Assembly: GCA_003260025.2 (NCBI GenBank)
Contig: QFZU02000057.1
Span: forward strand, 1-64,000
Source of the DNA: Microbispora triticiradicis
Lineage (GTDB): Bacteria > Actinomycetota > Actinomycetes > Streptosporangiales > Streptosporangiaceae
Direction: 5' to 3'
DNA length: 64,000 nucleotides
Positions within the stretch are counted from its first letter, which is position 1, and each line of letters begins with the position of its first letter. Under the pieces are notes generated by a model. The model did no database searches. It saw nothing but the letters and a program-made list of their open reading frames with translations, and was not told the DNA's origin. Shown here piece by piece: positions 43,002 through 51,728 of the stretch. Both the position numbers and the translations under genes were made by a program.

Positions 43002-43336
43002 CACACCTCGGATTCCGGCCGGTGGGCTCTGCAATTTTCAGCGGTTCGCCGCCGACGGAAGGTCTCCGTACGGCGTCCGCCCAGGTGCCGCGGGGCTCCG
43101 GCCACCCGGTTGGGAAAGGGGGATTACCTTCTCCCTCGCATATGTACACAGGCGGGATGATCGCCGAGTGTTGGGGAGACGGCGCCCGCGCGGGAATCCG
43201 ACCACGGCGCCCTGCCACACAGCCCGTCGCCTCACGCTGGAGACGATCACCCATGCCACGCGGTGACACCCGGTTCCTCCGCGTGCTCCTGACGGCGGAG
43301 CTGTCCGCCCGTTCCCCTCTACGTCAGGAGAGCTCC
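43002..43336. other. Intergenic region
   Basis: 335 bp between the terminator and the next small secreted gene. Frames remain open by composition, but none has a ribosome binding site and coding character. It must contain the promoter of the gene at 43337. I see no other structure. Confidence 0.3.
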
Positions 43337-43750
43337 ATGAAGCCAGCAGGCGTGTTGTTCGCCGCCGTCGTCGCGACGCTGCTCGGCGTGGTGCCCGGCG
43401 CGCCCGCCGGGGCCGCCACGCCATCCGCCGCATCCGCCAACCTGCTCGGAGGCAGCTGCTCGCCCAGCCTCTACTTCACCCGGACCGGTGGCGCCGCCGT
43501 CGCGGTGAACGCCTCCATCACCTGCTCCTCATCGGTCGACTACCTCCAGGCCGATGTCCAGCTCCGCCGCTCCGGCAGCAACGTGGCGAGCAACGTCTGC
43601 GGGACCACCGACTGGTCGGTCTCCTGCGACGCCGGGGTCGCCTGCCAGTCCGGCTCCTACCAGGCCTCCGCCCAGTTCCAGGCGTACAGCACCTCCGGCT
43701 ACGGGGACTACACCACCTATACCACCGGGGTCTACACCATCACCTGCTGA
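43337..43750 (+). CDS. Small secreted Cys-containing protein
   Basis: A 137-aa precursor with AGGAG seven nt before ATG 43337. The signal peptide has FAAVVATLLGVVPGAPAGAA. The mature part holds six Cys (GGSCSPSLYF, ITCSSSVD, NVCGTTDWSVSC, GVACQSG and TITC at the end), likely in disulfides, in a beta-rich fold with YSTSGYGDYTTYTTG near the C-terminus. I do not recognise the family. Confidence 0.75.
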   Translation: MKPAGVLFAAVVATLLGVVPGAPAGAATPSAASANLLGGSCSPSLYFTRTGGAAVAVNASITCSSSVDYLQADVQLRRSGSNVASNVCGTTDWSVSCDAGVACQSGSYQASAQFQAYSTSGYGDYTTYTTGVYTITC

Positions 43751-43794
43751 TCCCGGCCGCCGGAGCAGGTCGCCCGGGCTGGATCGGGCCGGGG

Positions 43795-44913
43795 TCAGTG
43801 GACGAACGACACCGCGATGCCGAGTCCGTCGGCCAGCCCGGTGCCGCTGTCGGTGAAGGTACGCCGCGGCGGCGTATTTCCACTGGCCAGCCGGTCGAAG
43901 GCCAGGATGCTGCCGGGGCTGCTGAACGGGGCCGCTTTGGTGAGCACGTAGATGGTGCCGTCGACCTGGCTGCCGGCGATGCCCGTGATCACCTTTCCGG
44001 CCAGGCCGGTCGCCGGCCCGGAGATCACGCGTACCGGTGCGGCGTCCCCGCTCGCGTTGCCGGCGTACACGTTGATGCGGGTCTGCTGGCCCTGGCTGAC
44101 GGCAACGTAGAGCCGGCCGGTGAAGGCGGAGTAGGCGACCGCGAGCTGGTCGCAGGTGATGGAGCAGGTGCCCAGGCCGGTGTGCGGCCCGGCGATGACC
44201 CGCACCGGTGTGGCGCCTCCGGACGGGCCCCCGTTGAAGAACTCCACCGCGTTGCCGTTCGCACGCACCACTCCGGCGATCACGTGTCCGGACGTGTCCG
44301 TGGTCAGTACGCCCGGCCACGGGTGGAACGTCTCGTCCAGCGGGATCTGGCGTACCGCGGGCACCGTGTAGAGGTTCGCGGCCGTGCCCCTGGCACCCGG
44401 CGCGGCCACCGCGATCACCGCCTCGGCCTGGCCGGTCGTCACGTACGCGTACCCCGCGCTGTCCACGGCCACCGCCCGGGAGTCCGGCCCCGCGACACGG
44501 AAGATCCGGCCCGGCGTCGTGGCGCCCGGTGAGTAGACGAAGGTGGTCGCGTCCGACAGGAAGCTCTGCGCGTACGCGTTCCCGCTGATGTCGAAGGCGA
44601 TCCCCCACGGCCCCCAGTAGGTGTTCGGGTCGCCCGGGTCGGCCAGTTGCCGTACTGGAGCTACGGCGCCCGTGCTACCGGTCGGATAGGCCGTCACCGG
44701 ACCGTGGGCGTTCGCCACGTAAACGAACTCCGGACCGCCGGTGGGGTACGGCGACGGACTCGCGGTGGGGTACGGCGACGGACTGGCGAGAAGCCCGGCC
44801 GTGGCCCTGGCCGTGGCGAAACCGCCCGGCCACCCCGTAGTCACTACGATCGCGAGCGTGGCCGCGACACCGGCCACACCCAACCGCCTCGACACAGCGC
44901 TCAGCATGCGCAC
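43795..44913 (-). CDS. Secreted beta-propeller protein
   Basis: A 372-aa precursor from GTG 44913 (ATG 44907 is equally possible) with a signal peptide and a duplicated ASPSPYPT linker. The rest forms NHL/SMP-30-like blades: FVYVANAHGPVTAYP, WGIAFDISGNAYAQSF, RAVAVDSAGYAYVTTG, VIAGVVRANGNAVEFF and TIYVLTKAAPF. PVRVIAGPHTGLG and PVRVISGPATGLAG show internal repetition. Likely an extracellular binding protein; no catalytic motif seen. Confidence 0.75.
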   Translation of the reverse strand: MRMLSAVSRRLGVAGVAATLAIVVTTGWPGGFATARATAGLLASPSPYPTASPSPYPTGGPEFVYVANAHGPVTAYPTGSTGAVAPVRQLADPGDPNTYWGPWGIAFDISGNAYAQSFLSDATTFVYSPGATTPGRIFRVAGPDSRAVAVDSAGYAYVTTGQAEAVIAVAAPGARGTAANLYTVPAVRQIPLDETFHPWPGVLTTDTSGHVIAGVVRANGNAVEFFNGGPSGGATPVRVIAGPHTGLGTCSITCDQLAVAYSAFTGRLYVAVSQGQQTRINVYAGNASGDAAPVRVISGPATGLAGKVITGIAGSQVDGTIYVLTKAAPFSSPGSILAFDRLASGNTPPRRTFTDSGTGLADGLGIAVSFVH

Positions 44914-45293
44914 AACGTCCTACCGCACCGGCCGCGAGGCAACGGCGCGATACATGTGGACACACCCCCCGCCATGAAGTGGTCGTCTCAATTTCCCCAC
45001 GCTCCGTGATCTGCTGCGGTAGCGGCCGACAACCCCGCGTCTACCTCGCTGCTCACCGACGACTCAGGGCAAATGAATATTCATCCGTACCTCGGCACGA
45101 AGGGGGACAACGCTTCGCCACGGCGCTGCGACCGGCACATCCGCCTCCAAGCCGAACCGGGAGTTCGCGCCGCCGGTTCCGTCCACCACACGCTTTTAGG
45201 ACGCAGCGAATGGCTACCGGAAATGCTTCGCCGACGCCGTACGCCAGAAATAGAATCGGCCTGTTTCGGTGTGACGTGGATGAGGCGACAACG
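44914..45293. promoter_or_regulatory. Divergent control region before EACC1/caspase operon
   Basis: 380 bp without a supported gene. It contains the perfect 12-bp palindrome ATGAATATTCAT at 45073-45084 in otherwise GC-rich sequence, 210 nt before the EACC1-like start. It is the best candidate operator for the conflict-system operon. Confidence 0.4.
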
Positions 45294-45674
45294 GTGAAGA
45301 TCCAGATCGCAATCGACAGCGGATACGGCGACCAAGACGATGTGGGCTCGTTATACCGGTGGCTTCGGCAGGATCCCGATGTGGTGCGGGACGTCGAACT
45401 GTCGCTGGGAACGGCGGGGTCACATACACCGGGGCGGATGGGGGAAACGCTTGACATTATCAACGCCGTGGTCAGCGGAACGCTCGGTCTGGGTAATCTG
45501 CTGCTGGCGTACATGGGCTGGCGTGACTCCCGCCGCGTCCGCCGCGGAGATGACGGCGGTCAAAACGGCAGGCCGTCGGTGATCACGGTGATCAACGGAG
45601 ACATCACCATCGATGTCTCTTCGGCCACGCCCGAGACCGTACAGGCGATCGTGGACGCTCTCGATCGGGAATGA
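45294..45674 (+). CDS. EACC1-like effector-associated protein
   Basis: A 126-aa protein starting at GTG 45294 with GAGGCG upstream. It has the EACC1 layout: an N-terminal strand (KIQIAIDSG), a helix with SLYRWLRQDPDVVRDVELSLG, a hydrophobic helix (LDIINAVVSGTLGLGNLLLAYMGW), and a C-terminal part with VITVINGDITIDVSSATPETVQAIVDALD. EACC1 proteins are small partners found beside caspase and other effectors in actinobacterial conflict systems and are thought to link sensing to effector activation. The caspase gene starts 4 nt after its stop. Confidence 0.75.
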   Translation: MKIQIAIDSGYGDQDDVGSLYRWLRQDPDVVRDVELSLGTAGSHTPGRMGETLDIINAVVSGTLGLGNLLLAYMGWRDSRRVRRGDDGGQNGRPSVITVINGDITIDVSSATPETVQAIVDALDRE

Positions 45675-45678
45675 CACG

Positions 45679-47277
45679 GTGCACCAGCCCAACCCGGCCA
45701 ACTCGCGGGCGCTGCTGATCGGCGTTTCCAGGTACGCCCACCTCGATGACCTCCCCGCAGTGGACAACAACCTCACCGACCTGCGCCGTGTCATCACCGA
45801 CCCCGAACTGTGGGGCCTGCCCGACCACCATGTGACCACTCTCGCTACCGGCGACCTCGCCGGCCCGGACGCCTGGGGAACGGTACTGCGCGCCATCCGC
45901 CGCGCGGCGACCGAGGCCAGCGACGGGCTGCTGGTGTACTTCGCCGGCCATGGACTCACCGAACCCACCGAGAGTGATCCCGAACTGTTCCTGGGGCTGC
46001 CGCAGGTGGATCCGAACGAGATATACGTCAACACGCTGCGGTACAACGCCATGGCGAAGCGCATGCAGGAATCTCGGGCGCAGCGCAAGGTCGTCATCCT
46101 CGACTGCTGCTACAGCGGGCTCGCGCTGCGCGGCCCGATGAGCGCCGTTGCCGCTGCCCCACAGTTCATGATCGAGGGCACCTGTGTGCTCACCGCCACC
46201 CCGCCGACACGCCAGGCTCTGGCCCTGCCCGGCCACCGCAACAGTGCCTTCACCGGCGAACTGCTGCGCCGGATGAACGAGGGCGTTCCGGATGGACCGG
46301 AACTGCTCGACATGAGCACCCTGTACCAATGGGTCAAGTACGACCTCGCTCAGCAGGCCAGAGGCCTGCCACCCGCCGAACGGCCACCGACCCCCGGTAT
46401 CGTCAATCGTGAGCTGGGAAACGCGATAGCCCTGGTCCGCAATCGAACTCCGCGTCGAGGGCCTGGCGCGCCAGCCTTGCCGCCCTCTCTTCCAGAGTCT
46501 CCAGATGCCACAGATCCGTCAGGTGCTGCGGGCGATTCGTCCTCTATTCGCGGCGGGCACCGTGATTTCCTGAACGATGTCCTTGATCCGGATCCGTCGC
46601 GTACTTCGACGGCGATCACTCGGATGCACACCCCGGCGAAAACCGCCACAGCGCCCTCGACTGGCGCGGCGATCACCGGACGGGTGATTCGTCCCGCGCG
46701 AACGCCGTACCGGCCCGTTACACCACGGCCGTCGATCATGCCATTGCTGTGGAACGTCGTCCGGCTCACGTTCTCCGGGGCCGCCGTCGCGGTCTTGATC
46801 ATCGCTTGGCCACAGATCAGCCCGCTGATCGCCAAGATCCCGGACGTGCTCAGGCTCGATCAGCCCGCCCCCGACGACTGGCGGGACGCCAAGACCACCG
46901 GTAAGCCGATTCGAACGGTGAAGGGCAACGGGTTCACGTACGAGGTGATCAGGACCATCCGCACGAACAGCAAGTGGGCCAACGAGGTCCGACCGTCGAT
47001 CACCATCGTCGGCTATGCCACGCGCACCACCAAGAGCAAGTACGACTCGATGCAGTACCGCTTCAGCAACGCGGGAAACGGGGCGGTCTTGGAAGACGTG
47101 CCCTTTCAGGGCGGCGGCGACGGTGATCCACCGGTCCGCCAACGGAGCCTTCTGGTCAGCGTCGTCTGGGACACCAAGCCAAGAGCGACGCACATCAACA
47201 TCACCATGCACGACCACCTCTGGCCGGGGGATCACGACCTGGTCATCCGCAACGTCCCCGTACCGTCCAAGTCTTGA
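45679..47277 (+). CDS. Membrane-anchored caspase-family protease
   Basis: A 532-aa protein from GTG 45679; the open frame extends 66 nt into the EACC1 gene. Residues 1-240 are a caspase/C14 domain: RALLIGVSRY, LLVYFAGHG with the catalytic His (about 91) and VVILDCCYSG with the catalytic Cys (about 144). A 110-residue disordered linker, a transmembrane helix (about 360-378, SGAAVAVLIIAW) and a 145-residue C-terminal domain follow, which is beta-rich with many Thr and Val. The layout suggests a cytoplasmic protease held at the membrane with a sensory or pore-proximal domain outside. It probably kills or arrests the cell when triggered. Confidence 0.85.
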   Translation: MHQPNPANSRALLIGVSRYAHLDDLPAVDNNLTDLRRVITDPELWGLPDHHVTTLATGDLAGPDAWGTVLRAIRRAATEASDGLLVYFAGHGLTEPTESDPELFLGLPQVDPNEIYVNTLRYNAMAKRMQESRAQRKVVILDCCYSGLALRGPMSAVAAAPQFMIEGTCVLTATPPTRQALALPGHRNSAFTGELLRRMNEGVPDGPELLDMSTLYQWVKYDLAQQARGLPPAERPPTPGIVNRELGNAIALVRNRTPRRGPGAPALPPSLPESPDATDPSGAAGDSSSIRGGHRDFLNDVLDPDPSRTSTAITRMHTPAKTATAPSTGAAITGRVIRPARTPYRPVTPRPSIMPLLWNVVRLTFSGAAVAVLIIAWPQISPLIAKIPDVLRLDQPAPDDWRDAKTTGKPIRTVKGNGFTYEVIRTIRTNSKWANEVRPSITIVGYATRTTKSKYDSMQYRFSNAGNGAVLEDVPFQGGGDGDPPVRQRSLLVSVVWDTKPRATHINITMHDHLWPGDHDLVIRNVPVPSKS

Positions 47278-50090
47278 ACGCGGTGGCGGTGCTGGTCCTT
47301 AATGCGTTGCCCGACGCGGGGCGTTCTCCGGATCATGTGGGTGTGGTGCGGCTTGCACATGGTGTGGTGACCGGGCGCGGGCAACGGGTGTGGTCCGTTG
47401 GTCCGGGTCCAGAGCCGGCGATCGGGGCGCCGGTCGTGGTGGGGTCGGTGGGGGCCGATCCGGGATGTGCCGTCGCGGAACTGGCCAGGCTGGTGGAGCT
47501 GGGCGGGGTGGAGATCGCGGGGGCCGGTATCGACCTCGGGGACGGGTTCGTCTCCGCCCGGGCCGCGGGTGCGCGCGGCGACCGGCGAGACGCGGTGCTG
47601 GCGGCGCTACGGGTGCTGGGGATCGACGGCGTGGAGCGGCTCGGCGGCCGCGCGAGGGTTTTGGTGGCGCTGTTCGGGCCCGCGGCGACCAAGCCGGTGG
47701 GTGCGGCGGCGGTCGAGGCCGTCGCGGAGGGGCGGTGGGCGGCCCTGGAACTGGCGTCGGCGGCGAGCGACCTGCTCGGCCCGGAGCAGCTGGAACGCGT
47801 CCTCAGCCTGGAAGGGCTCGAGGGCGCCAGGTCGCGGGTCAGGCCGTCCGTGCTGGCCGACCATCTGGGCAGGGTACTGGGATCGTTCCCGCCGAGACGG
47901 CGGCTGGACCTCCTGCTCGACCTGTGGACGCAGGTCACAGCGCGCCGGGACGCGGCGCGCCGCCGCGAGCGGATCCTGGCGACCCAGGCCCGCCAGAGCC
48001 GGGTGGACGACCTGTCTCAGCGGTACACCCGCCATGAGGACGACCTGCTGCTCTCCGACGTCCGCCTGGACATCGGCCACGAACCGTCACCGGCCGAGGC
48101 GGCCCGCTGGATCCCGCAGACCTGGCACTGGCACAAGTATCTCGACAAGGCGCTGCACGACGCGATCGCCGCCACCGCGCTGCTGCGCGCCGCCACCGCG
48201 GTGGCCGACCACGGCGTGCACGAAGGGCTGGCCCGATGCGAGCCCGAACTCACCGCCGCCGCCTCCCTGATGAATGACTGGACAGCAGGGCACGCCGCCC
48301 GCCGCGTACCCGGGCTGACGGGGCTTCCGGCCCGCCCGGGCTGCCTTGTCCGGGACCTGCTCCGCGGCCGGTCGGACGACCTGGTCGCCCAGCGGCTGGC
48401 CAGGGCGCGCGACTACGGCATCGTGGTCATGGAGGCCGTCACGAAGCTCCTGCACGCGGTCCCCGACTCGATGAGTGAGTGGGATGGGTGGGGTCTGCGA
48501 GAGTGGCGGGCCGCGGCCGGATACACCCGCCCGCCCGACCGGTGGGAGCAGCCCCCGCTGTTCGGCGGCGACCCGCTCGCGGGCCGGCCCGCCGACAGCG
48601 AGACCGGACGCGATCTGCTCTGGTACGCCGACCTGGCCGACGCCCTCGCCCGATTGCACGGGCATGACGCGGCCGTCATCGACTACACCGACACCGTTCC
48701 CGGCGTCGACTACAACGCGCGACCCGCCCGCCCCGAACCGTTCGTCCCGCGCCTGGATTCCCTCCCTCTGGCGGTCGCCGGCGCCGCCCAGCTCGTCTCG
48801 CTCGGCGCGTCCCCACCGCAGCTCTGCCGCGACTGGACCGAGCTGGTCAACGGGCTCGTCGACAGCGTCGGAATCGCAGTGGCCACGACCGGCACGTTCC
48901 GGGTGCCGGCGCCGCTGGCCGCCTGGGACGGGCTCCTGGTCCCCGGTACCAAGGTCAGGATCGACTGGGCCCGCGACCCTCGCACGCTCGCCGACTGGGC
49001 GTCCTACATGGGCAACTGCATCGCCGGGCCGCATTATGTCGGCGACGCGGCCAAGGGCCGGTGCGGCCTGGCGGCGCTGCGCGACCGGGAGGGTCGCATC
49101 ATCGCCAACCTCGAGGTCCGGCCGGTGCGCGGTGGCTGGCGCGTCGCGGAACTCCAGGCCAGGTTCAACACCGACCCCGAAGCGGCGCTGGACAAGCGGG
49201 TCCGGCACTGGGCGGCGCGGATCCCGCCGCCCGCCGTACCCGAGCCCGAGCCCACGGTGCGTGCAGCCCGGGCCCCCTCGGGCCGCCCGCCGGGCAGGCG
49301 GCCGCACGACCGTGTACTCCGTGAGGCCGGCGAGCCCCTGATCCGGCTCGTCCAGGACGCGATGGCCGCCCCCGAGGCCGTCCAGGCGGCCCGGACCCTG
49401 GAAGTCCTTCACGGCGGCCTGTCCGCGGCGACAGCCTTACGGCGCCTGGGCCCGGACCGGATCACCCCGGTGTGTCGCGACGCGCTGGTCGGCGTGGGCC
49501 TGGCCAGGCTGTGGAGGGCCACCGCGAGCCGCCCCCTGGCGAACGCGCTGACCGCGCTGGACGTCGGCCACAAGGAGGCCGAGCTGCTCGGCCTCCTTGT
49601 GGCCGACGCGCCGCTGCCCGGCCTCCTGCGCACGCTCGCCCGCCACCCCGTGATCGCACCGGCCCGCTCGGCGGAGCTGGTCGCGCACAGGATCCGCGCG
49701 GCTCTCGGCCGGCTTGCCCGAGACGGGGACCCCGCACTCGCCCGAAGTGTCACCCTGCAGGCCGACACCGCGCTGCTCTGCGCGCTCGTCGTCGCGGTCA
49801 CCTCCTGGGGTGCCGCGTCGCACACGACCCGCGTCACCCTGCCCGGCAGGACCGACGTGCCCGGGTTCCCCGGCAGCGACATGGCCGACGCCGACGGCCC
49901 CTGGCAGCGCGCGTTGCCCGATGCCCGCGAGCTGGGTGCCGACATCGAGGCGTTCTGGGAGCACGTCGCCGTGGGCGGGTTGCGCGCCCACGAACGGTGG
50001 CTGGGCAACGGCGGATGGCCCGCGCTCTGGGCCAGGGCCGCCCGGCTGCGGGCTCTCTCCACGGCCTCACCGCCCCACTGGATGGACTGA
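47274..50090 (+). CDS. Large PcfJ-like protein coupled to caspase
   Basis: A 938-aa protein whose TTG start overlaps the caspase stop as TTGA; GTG 47283 is an alternative. The N-terminal 140 residues look like an alpha/beta domain (VVVGSVGADPGCAV, ARVLVALFGPAAT). A helical, Arg- and Trp-rich middle follows. Around residues 555-650 is a region with WASYMGNCIAGPHYVGDAAKGR, then LAALRDREGRIIANLEV and WRVAELQARFNTDPE, which is the PcfJ pattern (a Gly-Asn-Cys turn, then short strands). The last 250 residues are helical. I do not know a biochemical function. Coupling to caspase and EACC1 suggests it is the sensor, target or regulator of the system. Confidence 0.65.
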   Translation: MNAVAVLVLNALPDAGRSPDHVGVVRLAHGVVTGRGQRVWSVGPGPEPAIGAPVVVGSVGADPGCAVAELARLVELGGVEIAGAGIDLGDGFVSARAAGARGDRRDAVLAALRVLGIDGVERLGGRARVLVALFGPAATKPVGAAAVEAVAEGRWAALELASAASDLLGPEQLERVLSLEGLEGARSRVRPSVLADHLGRVLGSFPPRRRLDLLLDLWTQVTARRDAARRRERILATQARQSRVDDLSQRYTRHEDDLLLSDVRLDIGHEPSPAEAARWIPQTWHWHKYLDKALHDAIAATALLRAATAVADHGVHEGLARCEPELTAAASLMNDWTAGHAARRVPGLTGLPARPGCLVRDLLRGRSDDLVAQRLARARDYGIVVMEAVTKLLHAVPDSMSEWDGWGLREWRAAAGYTRPPDRWEQPPLFGGDPLAGRPADSETGRDLLWYADLADALARLHGHDAAVIDYTDTVPGVDYNARPARPEPFVPRLDSLPLAVAGAAQLVSLGASPPQLCRDWTELVNGLVDSVGIAVATTGTFRVPAPLAAWDGLLVPGTKVRIDWARDPRTLADWASYMGNCIAGPHYVGDAAKGRCGLAALRDREGRIIANLEVRPVRGGWRVAELQARFNTDPEAALDKRVRHWAARIPPPAVPEPEPTVRAARAPSGRPPGRRPHDRVLREAGEPLIRLVQDAMAAPEAVQAARTLEVLHGGLSAATALRRLGPDRITPVCRDALVGVGLARLWRATASRPLANALTALDVGHKEAELLGLLVADAPLPGLLRTLARHPVIAPARSAELVAHRIRAALGRLARDGDPALARSVTLQADTALLCALVVAVTSWGAASHTTRVTLPGRTDVPGFPGSDMADADGPWQRALPDARELGADIEAFWEHVAVGGLRAHERWLGNGGWPALWARAARLRALSTASPPHWMD

Positions 50091-50122
50091 TCCATCTGGA
50101 GGGGCAACCGGGACGTACCGGG

Positions 50123-50878
50123 TCAGGCGCCGCGCTGCGCCAGCAACAGATAGGTCAAGATCTCCGGGTAGACCATCGGGGACGGCTGGATCTCGCAGCG
50201 GAAGCCGCGCGCCTCCAGCAGCTCCCTGATCTCGGCCATCCGGCCGTGCAGGTCCTGGACCTCCATCACCACGTTGTCGATGCGGTCCCACTGGTCGTCG
50301 GCGATGCCGCGCAGCACCTCCAGCTCGGCGCCCTCCACGTCGACCTTCATCAGGTCGATGTGCGCCAGGCCGGACAGGTGGCTCTCCAGGCGGCGGACCG
50401 GCACGGTCAGGTACTCGGGCTCGTACTGCGCGGTCACATCCCAGTCGGGATGCCGCTCCTTGACCACGCTGACCTGCAACGCCTTGTCCTCGGGATAGCG
50501 CGTGGAGTTGCCCGGCATGTTCGGGTAGTGCACGAAGGACGTGTCCTCGACACGCTCACCGATGGCCTCCCGGACGACGCGGACCCCGGACAGCCCGTGC
50601 AGCTCGATGTTGCGGCACAGGTAGTCGGCGGTCCGCGGCACCGGCTCGAAGGCAAGGATGGAGGCGCCCGGCCACTGCCGCTTGGCGAAGACCGTGAACA
50701 TGCCGATGTTCGCGCCGACGTCGACGATCGTGGGGCTCTCTGAGAGGGAGAACTGGTCGTAGCATTCGTGCTCGAAGATCTCCTGGTACTGGAAATTCGC
50801 CTCGTGCTCGACCGGCGCGTACAGCTCCAGCCCGTCGTCGCCCAGCACGCGCAGGTCGTTGGCCCTCACGATGTCCAC
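50123..50878 (-). CDS. FkbM-family methyltransferase
   Basis: A 251-aa SAM-dependent methyltransferase starting at GTG 50878 with GGGAGAG upstream. Motif I is IVDVGANIGMFTVFA, followed by ILAFEPVPRTADYLCRNIELHG and the FkbM signature HIDLMKVDVEGAELEVLRGI. The family O-methylates sugars, polyketides or peptides. It converges on the caspase operon and seems a separate unit. Substrate unknown. Confidence 0.9.
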   Translation of the reverse strand: MDIVRANDLRVLGDDGLELYAPVEHEANFQYQEIFEHECYDQFSLSESPTIVDVGANIGMFTVFAKRQWPGASILAFEPVPRTADYLCRNIELHGLSGVRVVREAIGERVEDTSFVHYPNMPGNSTRYPEDKALQVSVVKERHPDWDVTAQYEPEYLTVPVRRLESHLSGLAHIDLMKVDVEGAELEVLRGIADDQWDRIDNVVMEVQDLHGRMAEIRELLEARGFRCEIQPSPMVYPEILTYLLLAQRGA

Positions 50879-51642
50879 TGGTCTCTCCCGGAGTGATGGG
50901 TGGGTGATTCCACCGGCCGGAGCTCTCAGAAGAGCCGGCTGGAGGGGCGTACGCCGCGGAGGCGGCGAACTGTTCGGGGCGGTGAAGACATGCCTACGAG
51001 GGGCGCCGATGCCCGGGAAGGTCAGGCCCGGACGGTGAGTAGGTGCGCGGTGACTGCGGCGGCCCGCGAGTTGCACCGGTATCCGTGTGTGACGTGGTCG
51101 CCAGCCGGTCGGATCTCGCCGACCACGCTCAGCGGGCAGGGCTCGCCAGGCATGATCGGCGACCACGAGTGCCTCGCCGTTGGCGAACGGGGCGCGATTG
51201 ACAGCCGTACGGCGTGCGCGCGGAACGGCCCGGCCTTGCTCAGGTTTCCCGCGTGCCATTCTCGTCGTCAAACGGGGTGATCATGGTCGCTCCCACTTCC
51301 TTGAGTCGATCAGGCGACGCCCCGCTACCGTCTCCCGGGGCGTTGGCGGGCTCGATACTCCACCGAGCCGACGGCCAGGATCTGCGTGAAGGCTTAACAC
51401 AACGATGGTCAACTCAGTTGAGTTCGGTGTCAAGGCACATGCATCGACACCCGCTGATCTCGACTCCGTACAGCCCTGACATTGGCGGGCCGGAGACACA
51501 CCCGAGTTTTGCCGTTGGCAGGCGCGTGAGCCTTGATCACGTGGTGTGGCCGCCGGTCGGCTCCCAGGGCAAGGAGGAGCATCCGTCCAAGTCGCTAATT
51601 ATCAACCAGCACCGCGGCCGTCCCCGGGCCGCTTGGAAGATC
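50879..51642. other. Gene-poor region left of integration site
   Basis: About 760 bp with no well supported gene. It includes a possible 43-codon remnant at 51022-51153 and a 14-bp inverted repeat AACTCA-GT-TGAGTT at 51411-51424. Composition is less GC-rich than the flanks. Confidence 0.4.
51022..51153 (-). pseudogene. Possible small ORF remnant
   Basis: ATG 51153 to TGA 51022 encodes 43 aa, with MPGEPCPLSVVGEI, HVTHGYRC and SRAAAVTAHLL. The frame remains open a little upstream (RHSWSPI). It resembles the end of small zinc-ribbon-like proteins but lacks a ribosome binding site, so it may be a gene remnant. Confidence 0.2.
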
Positions 51643-51677
51643 AAAAGAGGCCACCCGCGTGGTCGCGAATGGCCTCT
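51643..51677 (-). terminator. Terminator of tRNA-Val
   Basis: On the minus strand AGAGGCCA pairs with TGGCCTCT and the stem is followed by TTTGATC. It lies 9 nt past the tRNA 3' end, the chromosomal side of the integration site. Confidence 0.75.
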
Positions 51678-51685
51678 GAGCTGTG

Positions 51686-51728
51686 TGGGCGATACTGGGA
51701 TCGAACCAGTGACCTCTTCGGTGTGAAC
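51686..51728 (-). other. Attachment site: 3' half of tRNA-Val(CAC)
   Basis: On the minus strand the 43 nt are the last 3' part of a tRNA: anticodon loop TTCACAC (anticodon CAC), the 3' anticodon strand CGAAG, a T-arm CTGG-TTCGATC-CCAG, and the acceptor strand TATCGCCCA. The 5' anticodon strand does not pair (TTTGG instead of CTTCG), and no D-arm or 5' acceptor strand is present, so this is a fragment, not a functional gene. No CCA is encoded. Such fragments mark one end of elements that integrate into a tRNA 3' end. The full tRNA should be at the other border, right of the window. Confidence 0.8.

Noticed and set aside
50879-51271. N-terminal extension of the FkbM methyltransferase
   Set aside because: The extra 131 residues are Arg/Pro-rich without homology pattern; GTG 50878 has a good ribosome binding site and starts the family's domain.
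51686-51728. Functional tRNA gene
   Set aside because: Only the 3' half is present; the 5' acceptor strand, D-arm and 5' anticodon strand are missing.
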